This document shows, piece after piece, positions 25,166 to 33,697 of a stretch of 41,393 nt of DNA. The stretch is from Chromatiales bacterium (GTDB taxonomy: Bacteria > Pseudomonadota > Gammaproteobacteria > JAGRCI01): contig JAGRGI010000028.1 of assembly GCA_020445565.1 (NCBI GenBank), positions 1 through 41,393 of the forward strand. The letters are read 5' to 3'. Position numbers and translations under genes: made by a program. The stretch's first letter is position 1. Every line of letters starts with the position of its first letter. A model generated the notes under the pieces. The model had not been told where the DNA came from. It saw only the letters and a list, made by a program, of their open reading frames with translations, and did not search any database.

Positions 25166-27511
25166 ATGAAACTGCGTATTGCGGTACTGCTGGTGTTGTT
25201 CGTCTTTGGCTTGGGGCCAATGGCGGCGGTTATCGGCCTGAACCTGCCCATGGTCCTGGACAGCCTGGAAAGCCTGGTCAATCGCGGCCAACTGCAGAAC
25301 ATGCAGGTGGAATTCAGCGACCTGAACGGTTTTCTCACCAGCCGCCAGGAAATGGTGCGCGTGCTGGCCAAATTGCCCGAACCGGGTGCCTTGGTGAAGG
25401 GCACCGGGCCCAGCGCGAATTTCACGGAGATCGTCAACCGCCTGTTGCAGACGGCCCAGGACGTGTACGAGGTCATCTATCTGGACGCCGCGGGCAATTC
25501 CCGCCTGCGCCTGCGCCGCGAACGCATCGGCGATCCCATGCGCAGTCTACCCGCGCCTGCGGAGGACGACGATCATTTCTACTACCAGGTGGCCATGGCC
25601 ATGCAGGGCGACGGGGTCTATGTCAGTCCCATCAAGTTCAATCTCGGCTGGCCCGAGGAGGGCAACCATACGGCCATGTACATGCGTATGGTCAGCCCCA
25701 TCATGTCCGCTCCCAAGGAGTCGCCGGAGGGGGTGGTGCTGGTGAGCATGGACGTGAGCGGCCTGCCCCGCGCCTACAACAATACGCTGTGGGTGATGAA
25801 CGATGGCGCCTATCTGAACGGTTCCGCCAATGCCCGTGCCGATGCCAGCGCATTCGCGGATTTCCCCGGTCTGGAAGACATTTTCGTCCAGGGCGTGGTG
25901 GGTCTGTGGCGTGGCCCGAAGGACAGGCGGGTGATCTGGGTGCCCCTGTTTCCCACCGAAGATCTGGGGCCGGTCTGGGTGGGACGCCAAGTGGACTCTT
26001 CCGATCTGGCGGCGTTTCAGGAGTCCGTGGAACTGCGCGTGCTATTGATCTTCACCATGCTGGTCGCCAGTGTGATGCTGCTGGCCCGCTGGATCGCCAA
26101 GCGTGTGTCGCGCTACGGCACGGAACTGACCGAAGGGGTCGGCAAAGTGCTGGCCGACAAGCAGGGGGTGAAATTCTCCTGGCCGAAAATCAGAGAGTTG
26201 CGAGGTCTTGCCGCCAATCTCACACGTCTGGCCGATGCCCATGCGCAGAACACCCGGGAACTGATCGACCGAGCCAACGAGTTGGAGGAATCGAACCGCT
26301 ACAAGTCCGAGTTTCTGGCCAATATGAGCCACGAACTGCGCACGCCGCTCAATTCCATACTGCTGCTTTCCAAGATGTTGGCACAGAATCACGGTGACAA
26401 CCTCAACCCTGAACAGGTCAATCAACTGAGGGTGATTCACAACGCCGGAAGCGATCTGCTGGCGTTGATCAACGATATCCTGGACATCTCAAAGATCGAG
26501 GCGCGTAAGGTCACCGTACACCTGGACAAGCTCGATCCCGCGAGCTTCTGGCGTCCGTTGGTGGACTTGTTCGAACCCATGGCGAGGGAGAAGGGGGTCA
26601 CTCTGGTGACTGCCGTGGCACCGGATCTGCCGCCTCAATTGATCTCGGACGGTGACAAATTGCGCCAAATCCTGAAGAATTTCCTTTCCAATGCGGTAAA
26701 GTTCACCCCTCGCGGCGAGATCCGCATCACCGTCGGGCACAGTAAAGCGAGTGATGCGGCCGTCTTACCGCTTTGCATTTCGGTCGCCGACACGGGCATT
26801 GGCATCCCGGAAAACAAACAAGAACAAGTGTTTGAAGCATTTCGACAGGCCGATGGCTCCACCAGCCGCCGTTTTGGCGGCACCGGGTTGGGTTTGGCCA
26901 TCAGCCGTGAAATCGCCATCCTGCTGGGGGCGCGTATCGGTTTGGACAGCGGTGAAGGACGCGGCAGCCGCTTCAGCCTCTATCTGCCGCTGGAACTGGA
27001 TGTCTCGACCCTGGACCCGGAATTCGTCGAGGTTGGCCACAAAGGCGGAGGACGATCCACGGACAAGCCGAAGGCCCTTTCCTCGGCGGTGGCTTTACCC
27101 ACCACAGTCAAGTCCGACGTCTGTCTGGATACCGCGCCGCAGCTTTCCGGGCGTAGGATACTGGTGGTGGACGCGGACCTGCGCAGTCTCTTGCAGCTGA
27201 CGCCGCAGCTGGAGTCCTGGGGCTTGCGGGTGACCGCCGCCACCAGCGCTGAGGAAGTCTTCGAGACGCTCGATGAAGAACCCGGCTTCGACCTCACCTT
27301 GGTCAACTCCCATGCCCTGGACGATGGCTCGGGACAATTGACTGAGCGCCTGGGCAAGCGTGACGATACCGGTCATGTGCTTGTGCGTGGCGACCAGACC
27401 CGCGGACAGGTGCCGGAGTCGATGCGCCTGCTGCCCGCCGGGGTACAGGGGCACGAATTGAAGGAGAGCCTGTGCAAGGCGCTGGAATCGGTGGAGGAGT
27501 TGTCAGAATGA
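25166..27511 (+). CDS. Membrane sensor histidine kinase with degenerate C-terminal receiver domain
   Basis: A 781-residue kinase. Transmembrane helix 1 (about 5-27) and helix 2 (about 290-310) bracket a periplasmic sensor domain. The cytoplasmic part has an H-box MSHELRTPLNS (His 389), N-box LKNFLSNAVKF, G1 DTGIGIP and G2 GGTGLGLAIS, so the kinase core looks active. A C-terminal receiver-like domain starts near 662 (RRILVVDADLRSLLQ), but where the phospho-Asp should be there is Asn 714 (LTLVNSHALDD), and the conserved Lys region is not seen. The next gene, a REC-PAS regulator, overlaps its stop and is the likely phosphate acceptor. Confidence 0.92.
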   Translation: MKLRIAVLLVLFVFGLGPMAAVIGLNLPMVLDSLESLVNRGQLQNMQVEFSDLNGFLTSRQEMVRVLAKLPEPGALVKGTGPSANFTEIVNRLLQTAQDVYEVIYLDAAGNSRLRLRRERIGDPMRSLPAPAEDDDHFYYQVAMAMQGDGVYVSPIKFNLGWPEEGNHTAMYMRMVSPIMSAPKESPEGVVLVSMDVSGLPRAYNNTLWVMNDGAYLNGSANARADASAFADFPGLEDIFVQGVVGLWRGPKDRRVIWVPLFPTEDLGPVWVGRQVDSSDLAAFQESVELRVLLIFTMLVASVMLLARWIAKRVSRYGTELTEGVGKVLADKQGVKFSWPKIRELRGLAANLTRLADAHAQNTRELIDRANELEESNRYKSEFLANMSHELRTPLNSILLLSKMLAQNHGDNLNPEQVNQLRVIHNAGSDLLALINDILDISKIEARKVTVHLDKLDPASFWRPLVDLFEPMAREKGVTLVTAVAPDLPPQLISDGDKLRQILKNFLSNAVKFTPRGEIRITVGHSKASDAAVLPLCISVADTGIGIPENKQEQVFEAFRQADGSTSRRFGGTGLGLAISREIAILLGARIGLDSGEGRGSRFSLYLPLELDVSTLDPEFVEVGHKGGGRSTDKPKALSSAVALPTTVKSDVCLDTAPQLSGRRILVVDADLRSLLQLTPQLESWGLRVTAATSAEEVFETLDEEPGFDLTLVNSHALDDGSGQLTERLGKRDDTGHVLVRGDQTRGQVPESMRLLPAGVQGHELKESLCKALESVEELSE

Positions 27512-28395
27512 CGCACAGCAAATTCACGATATTGATCGTGGATGACAATCAAAACAACCGGTTTGCCCTGAAAACGCTGATTGAACGCTATCTGGACGAT
27601 CTGCGCGTGCTGGAGGCCGCTTCCGGCCCTGAAGCGATCGATCTGGCCGTAGCGACCCGCCCATTGGATCTGATCATTCTGGATGTGCAAATGCCGGAGA
27701 TGGATGGCTTTCAGACAGCCTCCATGCTCAAGATCCGTAAGAAGACGCGCGATATCCCCATCATTTTTCTCACTGCCGCCTACAAGACCCAGGAATTTCA
27801 GCAGCGCGGTTATCAGGTGGGCGCGGTCGACTACCTGCTCAAGCCGATCGACGATAACCAGCTCATCAACAAGATCGGTACCTACGTCCGGCTGATCGAG
27901 CAGGAGCGCGACCAGAACCGCCGCCTCGAAGAAATGGTCCGGCAGCGCACGGCGGAGTTGGACGAGGCCAGGGCCTATCTGCAAAATATCATCAACAGTA
28001 TGGGCGAGGCGCTGTTGGTGCTGGGCAACGATGGCAAGATCCAGCGCGTCAATCCGGCTGCCTGTCGGATGCTCGACTACACTGATTCTGCCTTGGTCGG
28101 CCTGTCCATAGGCGACGTGTTCGAGGAAGAAGATCAGGAGAAGGCCACTGCCTTCATGGGTACCTGGCTGGAAGCCCTGGTGCGAACCGGGGTCATTTCC
28201 AATATCGAGGCGACTTTCATCCGCAAAGACGGTACCCGCATACCCATTTTGTTTTCACGATCCGCCCTCAGCAACGAGCAGGGTGAGATTGGCGGTATCA
28301 TCTGCATCGCCAAGGATATGAGCGATTTCCGGCGCCTGGAGGAGGCGCTGGCCGACTACCAGGATGACGATACTCTGCTGGTGGATGAGGACTGA
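27508..28395 (+). CDS. Response regulator with receiver, coiled-coil and PAS domain
   Basis: A 295-residue protein. The receiver domain (about 5-125) has the acidic pair in LIVDDNQNN, phospho-Asp 59 in LIILDVQMPEMDG, the T of FLTAAY and Lys in LLKPID, so it should be phosphorylated. A short coiled coil (QERDQNRRLEEMVRQRTAEL) leads to a PAS domain (about 150-270; GEALLVLGNDGKIQRVNPAA). No output domain follows: it ends after the PAS with acidic residues, so the effect may be through protein contact. The start overlaps the kinase stop (ATGA). Confidence 0.92.
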   Translation: MTHSKFTILIVDDNQNNRFALKTLIERYLDDLRVLEAASGPEAIDLAVATRPLDLIILDVQMPEMDGFQTASMLKIRKKTRDIPIIFLTAAYKTQEFQQRGYQVGAVDYLLKPIDDNQLINKIGTYVRLIEQERDQNRRLEEMVRQRTAELDEARAYLQNIINSMGEALLVLGNDGKIQRVNPAACRMLDYTDSALVGLSIGDVFEEEDQEKATAFMGTWLEALVRTGVISNIEATFIRKDGTRIPILFSRSALSNEQGEIGGIICIAKDMSDFRRLEEALADYQDDDTLLVDED

Positions 28396-28485
28396 TCCGG
28401 TGGCCGGGTGCTTTTCCTGCACGCAACGGTTTACACTTGTGGGGCCGCGTGTCGGCCTACCCCCAGAAAACTCGGGATATGCGTT

Positions 28486-28806
28486 ATGGTGAATTCAGCG
28501 GACAAGCAAGGCAAGGAAGAAGACGCGGTATTGACCGCCAACGCCCTCAAAGCAATGGCTCATCCGATCCGATGGCGCATTTTATGCGCCCTGGGCGAGC
28601 GTGAGCTGACGGTGCGTGAGATCATCGAAAAGGTCGGCACGACCCAGAGTAACGTCTCTCAGCACCTGGAGATCCTGCGCAACAAACACATCATCAACTC
28701 GCGCAAGGAGGGCAACCGGGTATTCTGCTCGGTGCGAAATCAGCAGTTGCAGTTGCTCATTGAGAACATGCGCGGCGTGCTTTGCAAAACCACGCTGGAC
28801 GACTGA
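28486..28806 (+). CDS. ArsR-family winged-helix transcriptional regulator
   Basis: A 106-residue DNA-binding protein with the ArsR fold: LKAMAHPIRWRILCALGERE, then the recognition helix TTQSNVSQHLEILRNKHII and the wing NSRKEGNRVFCSV. The CxC arsenite site is absent from the alpha-3 region, so it probably answers another signal or metal, or a partner protein. It is the third gene of the kinase-regulator cluster, 90 bases after the PAS protein. The start is ATG 28486 followed at once by GTG; the ribosome binding site is weak. Confidence 0.88.
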   Translation: MVNSADKQGKEEDAVLTANALKAMAHPIRWRILCALGERELTVREIIEKVGTTQSNVSQHLEILRNKHIINSRKEGNRVFCSVRNQQLQLLIENMRGVLCKTTLDD

Positions 28807-28842
28807 CCCGCATCCTCTCCACCCGCGTTTCTCCCCGTTCGC

Positions 28843-29379
28843 GTGGGCCTGCATACCCTCATTGCGATATTCGTGCTGGTAGGGGCCTTGCTCCTGATTG
28901 CCAGTGTGGTTCGCTATCGGCGCGAGGAATTGCGCCGCAAGGTTGCGGCCCAGTACCTCAAGGCCCGAAAATATGAGGGGCTGCTGGAACAGGCCGACGA
29001 CTATCCGCAGAAGATCGAGCTGGCCGGAAGGGTCATCGACAGCTTGCGCGCGGTGGAACAGCTCGAACCCGGCGGTCCGAGTCTGGCGGCGGTCATCACC
29101 CAGGCCGAAGAGCGTCGCGAAAGCCTCAAGGCCGCTGCTATCATCGAACAGGCCGAGGCACTTGCGGGCCGCTCCGAGGAAGATTCGGTCGATCTGGAAC
29201 GAGCCAAGATGATGTTGCAGAACGCCATCACCGGCAAGGAGGGTGACATCTCCATGCTAAAAGAGGCGTTGGCGAAGCTGAATGCCCCGAAACCCGCTAA
29301 GCCTGCCGACCGGTCCGACGGCGACAGCAAACCAAATTCCTCCCAATCCACCGTTTCCCCCAAGCCTGGGGTTTCTTGA
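28843..29379 (+). CDS. Membrane-anchored coiled-coil protein of unknown function
   Basis: A 178-residue protein starting at GTG. One hydrophobic helix near the N-terminus (LIAIFVLVGALLLIASVV) is followed by RYRREELRRK, suggesting an N-out, C-in anchor, then a long charged helical region (about 35-140) and a disordered Pro/Ser/Lys tail. I do not recognise a family. It lies between the ArsR-type gene and sixA, closely spaced to both, so it probably belongs to the same transcript. It could be a scaffold at the inner membrane, but nothing in the sequence proves this. Confidence 0.72.
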   Translation: MGLHTLIAIFVLVGALLLIASVVRYRREELRRKVAAQYLKARKYEGLLEQADDYPQKIELAGRVIDSLRAVEQLEPGGPSLAAVITQAEERRESLKAAAIIEQAEALAGRSEEDSVDLERAKMMLQNAITGKEGDISMLKEALAKLNAPKPAKPADRSDGDSKPNSSQSTVSPKPGVS

Positions 29380-29390
29380 GGTCTGAACCC

Positions 29391-29897
29391 ATGGATCTGC
29401 TGCTGATTCGCCATGCCCTGGCCGAAGACCGCGAGGCATTCGCGCGCACCGGCGCCGGCGATGATCGCCGTCCCCTGGTGGAAAAGGGTCGCAAGCGCAT
29501 GGTCAAGGCGGCCCGAAATCTTACTGCCATGGTGACCGGTATCGATCTGCTTTACACCAGCCCCTATCTGCGTGCACGGCAGACCGCGGATCTGGTCGCG
29601 GAGGCGTTCGGGCTTGGCGCCATCCGTGAAACCGAGCTGCTGCAACCGGGCACCGAGCCTGAAGCGGTATTGTCCTGGTTGCAGGCAGAACGCCCCATGG
29701 GCACGGTCGCGATGGTGGGGCATGAACCCGACCTGGGAGAACTCGTCAGCCTTGCTCTGTGTGGCCATGGTCATTCCTTTGTGCCGCTGAAGAAAGGCGG
29801 TGCCTGCCTCGTCAGCTTCGGACCTCGTATCGAACCGGGTATGGCATTGCTGCGCTGGTGCAGCACCAACAGCCAATTGCGCAAATATAAGGGATGA
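29391..29897 (+). CDS. sixA: Phosphohistidine phosphatase SixA
   Basis: A 168-residue histidine phosphatase of the RHG branch without the long cap. LLLIRHALAEDR contains the catalytic His 8, YTSPYLRARQTADLV the second Arg, and MVGHEPDLGELV the second His. SixA removes phosphate from histidine phosphotransfer or kinase domains and from PTS proteins. It starts 11 bases after the previous stop, and the Ppx/GppA gene begins five bases after it. The presence of a two-component pair a few genes upstream makes that pair a possible substrate. Confidence 0.93.
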   Translation: MDLLLIRHALAEDREAFARTGAGDDRRPLVEKGRKRMVKAARNLTAMVTGIDLLYTSPYLRARQTADLVAEAFGLGAIRETELLQPGTEPEAVLSWLQAERPMGTVAMVGHEPDLGELVSLALCGHGHSFVPLKKGGACLVSFGPRIEPGMALLRWCSTNSQLRKYKG

Positions 29898-29901
29898 GGC
29901 A

Positions 29902-31401
29902 TTGAACACACCTTTCGACGCCGACACGCTGGCCTCTGTCGATCTGGGGTCCAACAGCTTCCACATGATGGTCGCGCGAGTCGTCGATGGCCATCTGGTC
30001 AAGATCGACGGTCTGCGTCAGCCGGTTCGTCTGGCGGCGGGACTGGACGACAACAAAAACATCAGCGAAGAGGCCCAACAGCGGGCGATTGCCTGCCTGG
30101 AAATCTTCGGCCAGCGCGTGCAGGGTCTACCCGAGGGCCATGTGCGCGCCGTCGGCACCAATACCCTGCGGCAGGCCCGCAACGGCAGCGCCTTTCTGTA
30201 CCGCGCCGAGGCGGCACTGGGGCACCCCATCGAAATCATCGGTGGTGTTGAAGAGGCCCGCCTTATCTACCTGGGGGTGGCCCACGGCGTCGCCGATTCC
30301 CCCAATCAGCGGCGCTTGGTGGTCGATATCGGTGGTGGGAGCACCGAACTCATTCTCGGCGAGCAGTTCGACCCGCAAGAGCTGGAAAGTCTGCACATGG
30401 GTTGCGTTTCTTCGAGTCAACGCTTTTTCCCCGACGGTGTCATCACCAAGGAGGCCATGAACCGCGCCGAACTGGCGGCCCAGTTGGAACTGCGCCCCAT
30501 CGCCAATCGTTACCGACGTATAGGGTGGGGGCAGGCGCTGGGTGCATCCGGCACCATCAAGTCCCTGGGTAACGTGGTGCGTGAGATGGGTTGCAACGAG
30601 TTCCACATCACCTTCAACGCCCTCAAGCGTGTCCGCAAGGCCATGCTCGAAGCGGGCCACATCGACAAGCTCGAACTCAAGGGTTTGAACGACGACCGGC
30701 GCCCTGTGTTTCCCGGTGGTGTCGTCGTGCTCTACAGCGTGTTCAAATCCCTCGGTATCGACGAAATGGTCGTTTCCCCCTGGGCCTTGCGCGAGGGTCT
30801 GATCTTCGACCTGCAAGGCCGCACGTTGCACGAAGACGTCCGCGCCCACACCGTCGGCGTCATGCGGCGCCGCTACCACGCCGATGCCCTGCATGGCCGT
30901 CGTGTCGCCGAAGCCGCCAAGAGTCTGTGGCGTAACGTCGGCAAGGACTGGGGGCTGGACCGGGAAGACCTGGACTGGCTGATGTGGGCCGCCCGTCTGC
31001 ACGAAATCGGTATCGCCGTATCCCACTCCAGTTATCATAAGCATGGTGCCTACCTGCTGGCCAACTCCGACATGCCCGGCTTTTCCCGTTACGAACAGCG
31101 CTTGCTGGGTATCCTGGTACGCCTGCACCGCCGCAAGCTCGGTCAATCCGTCCTGGACGAATTGCCGGAGGAAAAGCGAACCTGGGCACTCCGCCTGGTC
31201 GTCATTCTGCGCCTCGCTGTCCTGCTCTGTCGCGAGCGCCTGGAAAGTGGATGCACCCACGTGGAGGCCAAGGTCAAGGAAAATGGCATCTCCTTGAAGT
31301 TTCCCGACGAGTGGTTGGCCCAGTCACCGCTGACCGTGGCGGACTTGGAGCAGGAGAAGGACTATTTGGGCAATGTCGGGATCAAGTTGAAGTTTGCTTG
31401 A
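29902..31401 (+). CDS. ppx: Ppx/GppA-family exopolyphosphatase
   Basis: A 499-residue enzyme of the actin-like ATPase superfamily. The phosphate-1 motif SVDLGSNSFHMMVARV and phosphate-2 motif VVDIGGGSTELILGE are intact, and a C-terminal HD-type region (RLHEIGIAVSHSSYHKHG) completes the Ppx/GppA layout. It should remove terminal phosphates from polyphosphate and perhaps act on pppGpp. The start is TTG at 29902, seven bases after AGGGA; codons upstream in frame belong to sixA in another frame. The sixA-ppx pair is common in Gammaproteobacteria. Between exopolyphosphatase and GppA I favour Ppx by length. Confidence 0.93.
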   Translation: MNTPFDADTLASVDLGSNSFHMMVARVVDGHLVKIDGLRQPVRLAAGLDDNKNISEEAQQRAIACLEIFGQRVQGLPEGHVRAVGTNTLRQARNGSAFLYRAEAALGHPIEIIGGVEEARLIYLGVAHGVADSPNQRRLVVDIGGGSTELILGEQFDPQELESLHMGCVSSSQRFFPDGVITKEAMNRAELAAQLELRPIANRYRRIGWGQALGASGTIKSLGNVVREMGCNEFHITFNALKRVRKAMLEAGHIDKLELKGLNDDRRPVFPGGVVVLYSVFKSLGIDEMVVSPWALREGLIFDLQGRTLHEDVRAHTVGVMRRRYHADALHGRRVAEAAKSLWRNVGKDWGLDREDLDWLMWAARLHEIGIAVSHSSYHKHGAYLLANSDMPGFSRYEQRLLGILVRLHRRKLGQSVLDELPEEKRTWALRLVVILRLAVLLCRERLESGCTHVEAKVKENGISLKFPDEWLAQSPLTVADLEQEKDYLGNVGIKLKFA

Positions 31402-32653
31402 GGTGATCGCATTACAGCGGCCTTGATTGCCGGCATCATCCTCACTGGCGGGGGGAGAACTGAGCGGGCACGGATAGGCAGGATCGACCCACGCGATATT
31501 CGTCGGATGCGCGAGATTGACGAATTCCAGGAACAGAAATGCCCGCTATGGCAGTTATGCAGGGGTCTGAAAACCGCCAGACGTGCTGAGGTGCGGCAGT
31601 TGCAACCGGAATTCGGGGCTGAAAACGCAATTCACGAAGAGGCATTCAGCAGGCGGCACCCGGATCACAGAGACTCTGCGATCGATTTATCGAATAAATA
31701 CTTAAGCCTGTGTCAGTAATGATTCGGGTGGCGGGCGAAATGCAGGCATCAACTGTTATGAGTAACCGAATCATCAAAACTGAACACGCTGGCGCGAAGA
31801 ATGGCGGAGGCTATTGGGGTAAACGGCACGAAGCCAAGGTTCTCAGCAAGAGAGTTCGGCGCGCACAGTCCCGACGGCTCGTGTATTCGGAAGCAGCTGA
31901 ATTTCGTAACCCGGAGCCTGGCAATTCAAGGGTAAAGGTCAGTGAGAAGAGGGAAAAACAGAGCTGACTGCTCAGCTTCGCTGACTGGCTGTTGTCCGAC
32001 GGGAAGGTCGGCCATCCCGGTTGGGTCACGGCGGATGGGTATCCGGGTTTCCGTGAAACAGGCAGAGATCCCGAATGTTCTGCCCGTTCGTTTCCTGCAA
32101 TCGTCCCATGGTACCCAAGACGGAACGTTGGATCGCCGTCGACCCGAATCGAAGTCTGACCTCAGCAGCCTATGGCGGTGCTTCGCAAGCTTATCTACTA
32201 CCGGTGTTACCCGTATCAATCAATGCTCCCGCGGCAGGATGATTTAGGATGCTACGAGTCGGGAATTGTGCCTGAGCTGTGCTTTGGTTATCTTCTCCGC
32301 CCAAGGGAACAAGGGACGTCTATCCCGCGATAGCGACCCCCTGGCGGGAGAGCGAAACGGAGGCAGCTATTGGTCACCAAAAAGCCGGTTGCCGGTCCGC
32401 AGGGATTGTGAGGTGGAACTGGAGGCACTGTCGAACGTCCAAACCAGCTGTACCGCGCTGTGGCTCTCGCCCTGGTGCATGATCGCGTCGAGGACGCCCA
32501 GGAATTTTTTCCTGCCTTGACGCGTCATCATCGAGAGTTTGGTGAGGGCAGGGTGTGTTGGGGCCTGATGACGGTGTATGCGTGACGTCGGACAATGATC
32601 CGCGCTGGCCGGGTGCCCCCAGAAAATGTACGAATTGCTACACTGAGCCGGTG
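31402..32653. other. Gene-poor region of about 1.25 kb
   Basis: This is the longest non-coding stretch in the window. One likely small gene lies at 31758-31967. Elsewhere only short unconvincing frames occur, on both strands, with no terminal inverted repeats, tRNA or array. It may be the eroded remains of one or more genes. Confidence 0.5.
31758..31967 (+). CDS. Small basic protein, 69 residues
   Basis: The product begins MSNRIIKTEHAGAKNGGGYW and continues with a strongly basic stretch (KVLSKRVRRAQSRRL) and a charged tail. The N-terminal EHAGAKNGGGYWG block has the look of a conserved small-protein motif, and I have an impression of similar short proteins in proteobacteria but cannot name the family. 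The basic middle suggests nucleic acid binding. The in-frame region extends upstream to 31710, so the start is uncertain, and no strong ribosome binding site is present. It lies alone in a gene-poor gap. Confidence 0.55.
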   Translation: MSNRIIKTEHAGAKNGGGYWGKRHEAKVLSKRVRRAQSRRLVYSEAAEFRNPEPGNSRVKVSEKREKQS

Positions 32654-33169
32654 ATGATCTTGAAAACAATGACAACACGCCTTGCTTTGGCCATGCTGCT
32701 CGTCTGTACCGTAGGTATTGGCATGGCCGCGGACAGCGTCGATTTCAGCCTGGCAGATCTGAATGGCAAGGTTCACAAACTTTCGGACTATCGCGGTAAG
32801 TGGGTAGTGGTCAACTACTGGGCAACCTGGTGCCCGCCCTGTCTGGAAGAGATTCCGGAACTGGAAACCTTCCACGAAGGCCACAAGGATAAGGACGCCG
32901 TGGTCCTGGGTGTGGCCCTGGACAGCGTTTCCAGGGAAAAACTGCTGGCGTTCGTGAATGACCAGTTCATGAGCTACCCGGTATTTCCGGACAAGCCGAG
33001 GAGAAGCACCCCCTTAGGTCCCATTCCGGGAATGCCCACGACGTATGTGGTTTCGCCGGAAGGGGAAGTGGTCGCTTGGCAGGTGGGTGGCATAACCCGT
33101 GAGATCCTTGAACGATTTTTGGTCAAGCAACAAGAAAAGCGCAATGCCGCAACGGGAGGTGGACAATGA
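32654..33169 (+). CDS. TlpA/ResA-like thioredoxin-fold protein
   Basis: A 171-residue exported thiol-disulfide protein. A signal sequence or anchor (about 10-25, LALAMLLVCTVGIGMA) precedes a thioredoxin domain of the AhpC/TlpA type with active site WATWCPPC (C60 and C63) and the cis-Pro region GMPTTYVVSP. Such proteins reduce disulfides in the periplasm, often for cytochrome c or copper-site maturation. The next gene, another thioredoxin-fold protein, overlaps its stop by four bases. Starts at 32651 (GTG), 32654 or 32669 are all possible. Confidence 0.9.
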   Translation: MILKTMTTRLALAMLLVCTVGIGMAADSVDFSLADLNGKVHKLSDYRGKWVVVNYWATWCPPCLEEIPELETFHEGHKDKDAVVLGVALDSVSREKLLAFVNDQFMSYPVFPDKPRRSTPLGPIPGMPTTYVVSPEGEVVAWQVGGITREILERFLVKQQEKRNAATGGGQ

Positions 33170-33684
33170 TGGCCTGGGGGGCGCGTTGGCTATTGATTGC
33201 CTCACTGCTGGTTCCGAAGGCTCTCTGGGCAGAGGAAACCGGTGCTTTTTTCAACCAAACCCTCGGGGACTTCAGCGAGGAGCTGGAAGTGGCCGCCGAC
33301 GAAGGCAAGAAAGGCATTTTTCTGTTCTTTGAAACCGACGACTGTCCCTTCTGCGCGCGAATGAAGGCCACAATCCTGAACCAGCCCGATGTGCGCGACT
33401 ACTTCAAGAGTCATTTTCTGCGCTTTGCGGTCGACGCCGAAGGGGATTTGGAGCGCACCGATTTCAAGGGCAATGTCACGGTTGAGAAAGAATTCGCCAA
33501 ACCTTTCATGGGCAACCGCGGTGCCACGCCAGTATTGGCCTTCGTCGATTTGAAGGGGGAGCTGGTGGTGCGCTATACCGGCGCGACCCGCACCAAGGAT
33601 GAATTCCTGATGCTCGGTGAGTACTATACCTCGGGAAAATACACCGAGATGCCCTTCACCAAATACAAACGCAGCCAACGTTAG
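33166..33684 (+). CDS. Secreted thioredoxin-fold protein with CPFC motif (SoxW-like)
   Basis: A 172-residue protein with a signal peptide (about 1-22, ending ALWAEE) and a thioredoxin fold with the redox pair CPFC (C60 and C63) in ETDDCPFCARMK. The GNRGATPVLAFVD region holds the cis-Pro. Its layout resembles SoxW and other thioredoxin-related periplasmic proteins. Overlap with the TlpA-like gene (ATGATG around the TGA) indicates coupled synthesis, so the two may form an electron-passing pair. No sox genes are visible, so a sulfur-oxidation role is not claimed. Confidence 0.87.
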   Translation: MMAWGARWLLIASLLVPKALWAEETGAFFNQTLGDFSEELEVAADEGKKGIFLFFETDDCPFCARMKATILNQPDVRDYFKSHFLRFAVDAEGDLERTDFKGNVTVEKEFAKPFMGNRGATPVLAFVDLKGELVVRYTGATRTKDEFLMLGEYYTSGKYTEMPFTKYKRSQR

Positions 33685-33697
33685 ACCGGGGCACACC

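Noticed and set aside
30127-31260. A 377-codon open frame on the minus strand
   Set aside because: Antisense to the Ppx/GppA gene; an effect of GC-rich codon positions.
31423-31719. A 98-codon plus-strand frame after ppx
   Set aside because: TTG start, no ribosome binding site, no familiar pattern; composition looks like non-coding DNA.
32367-32528. A minus-strand frame of about 53 codons starting MTRQGRKKFLGVLD
   Set aside because: The sequence looks mildly protein-like but it is short, has no good ribosome binding site and no recognised relative; kept only as a possible gene remnant.
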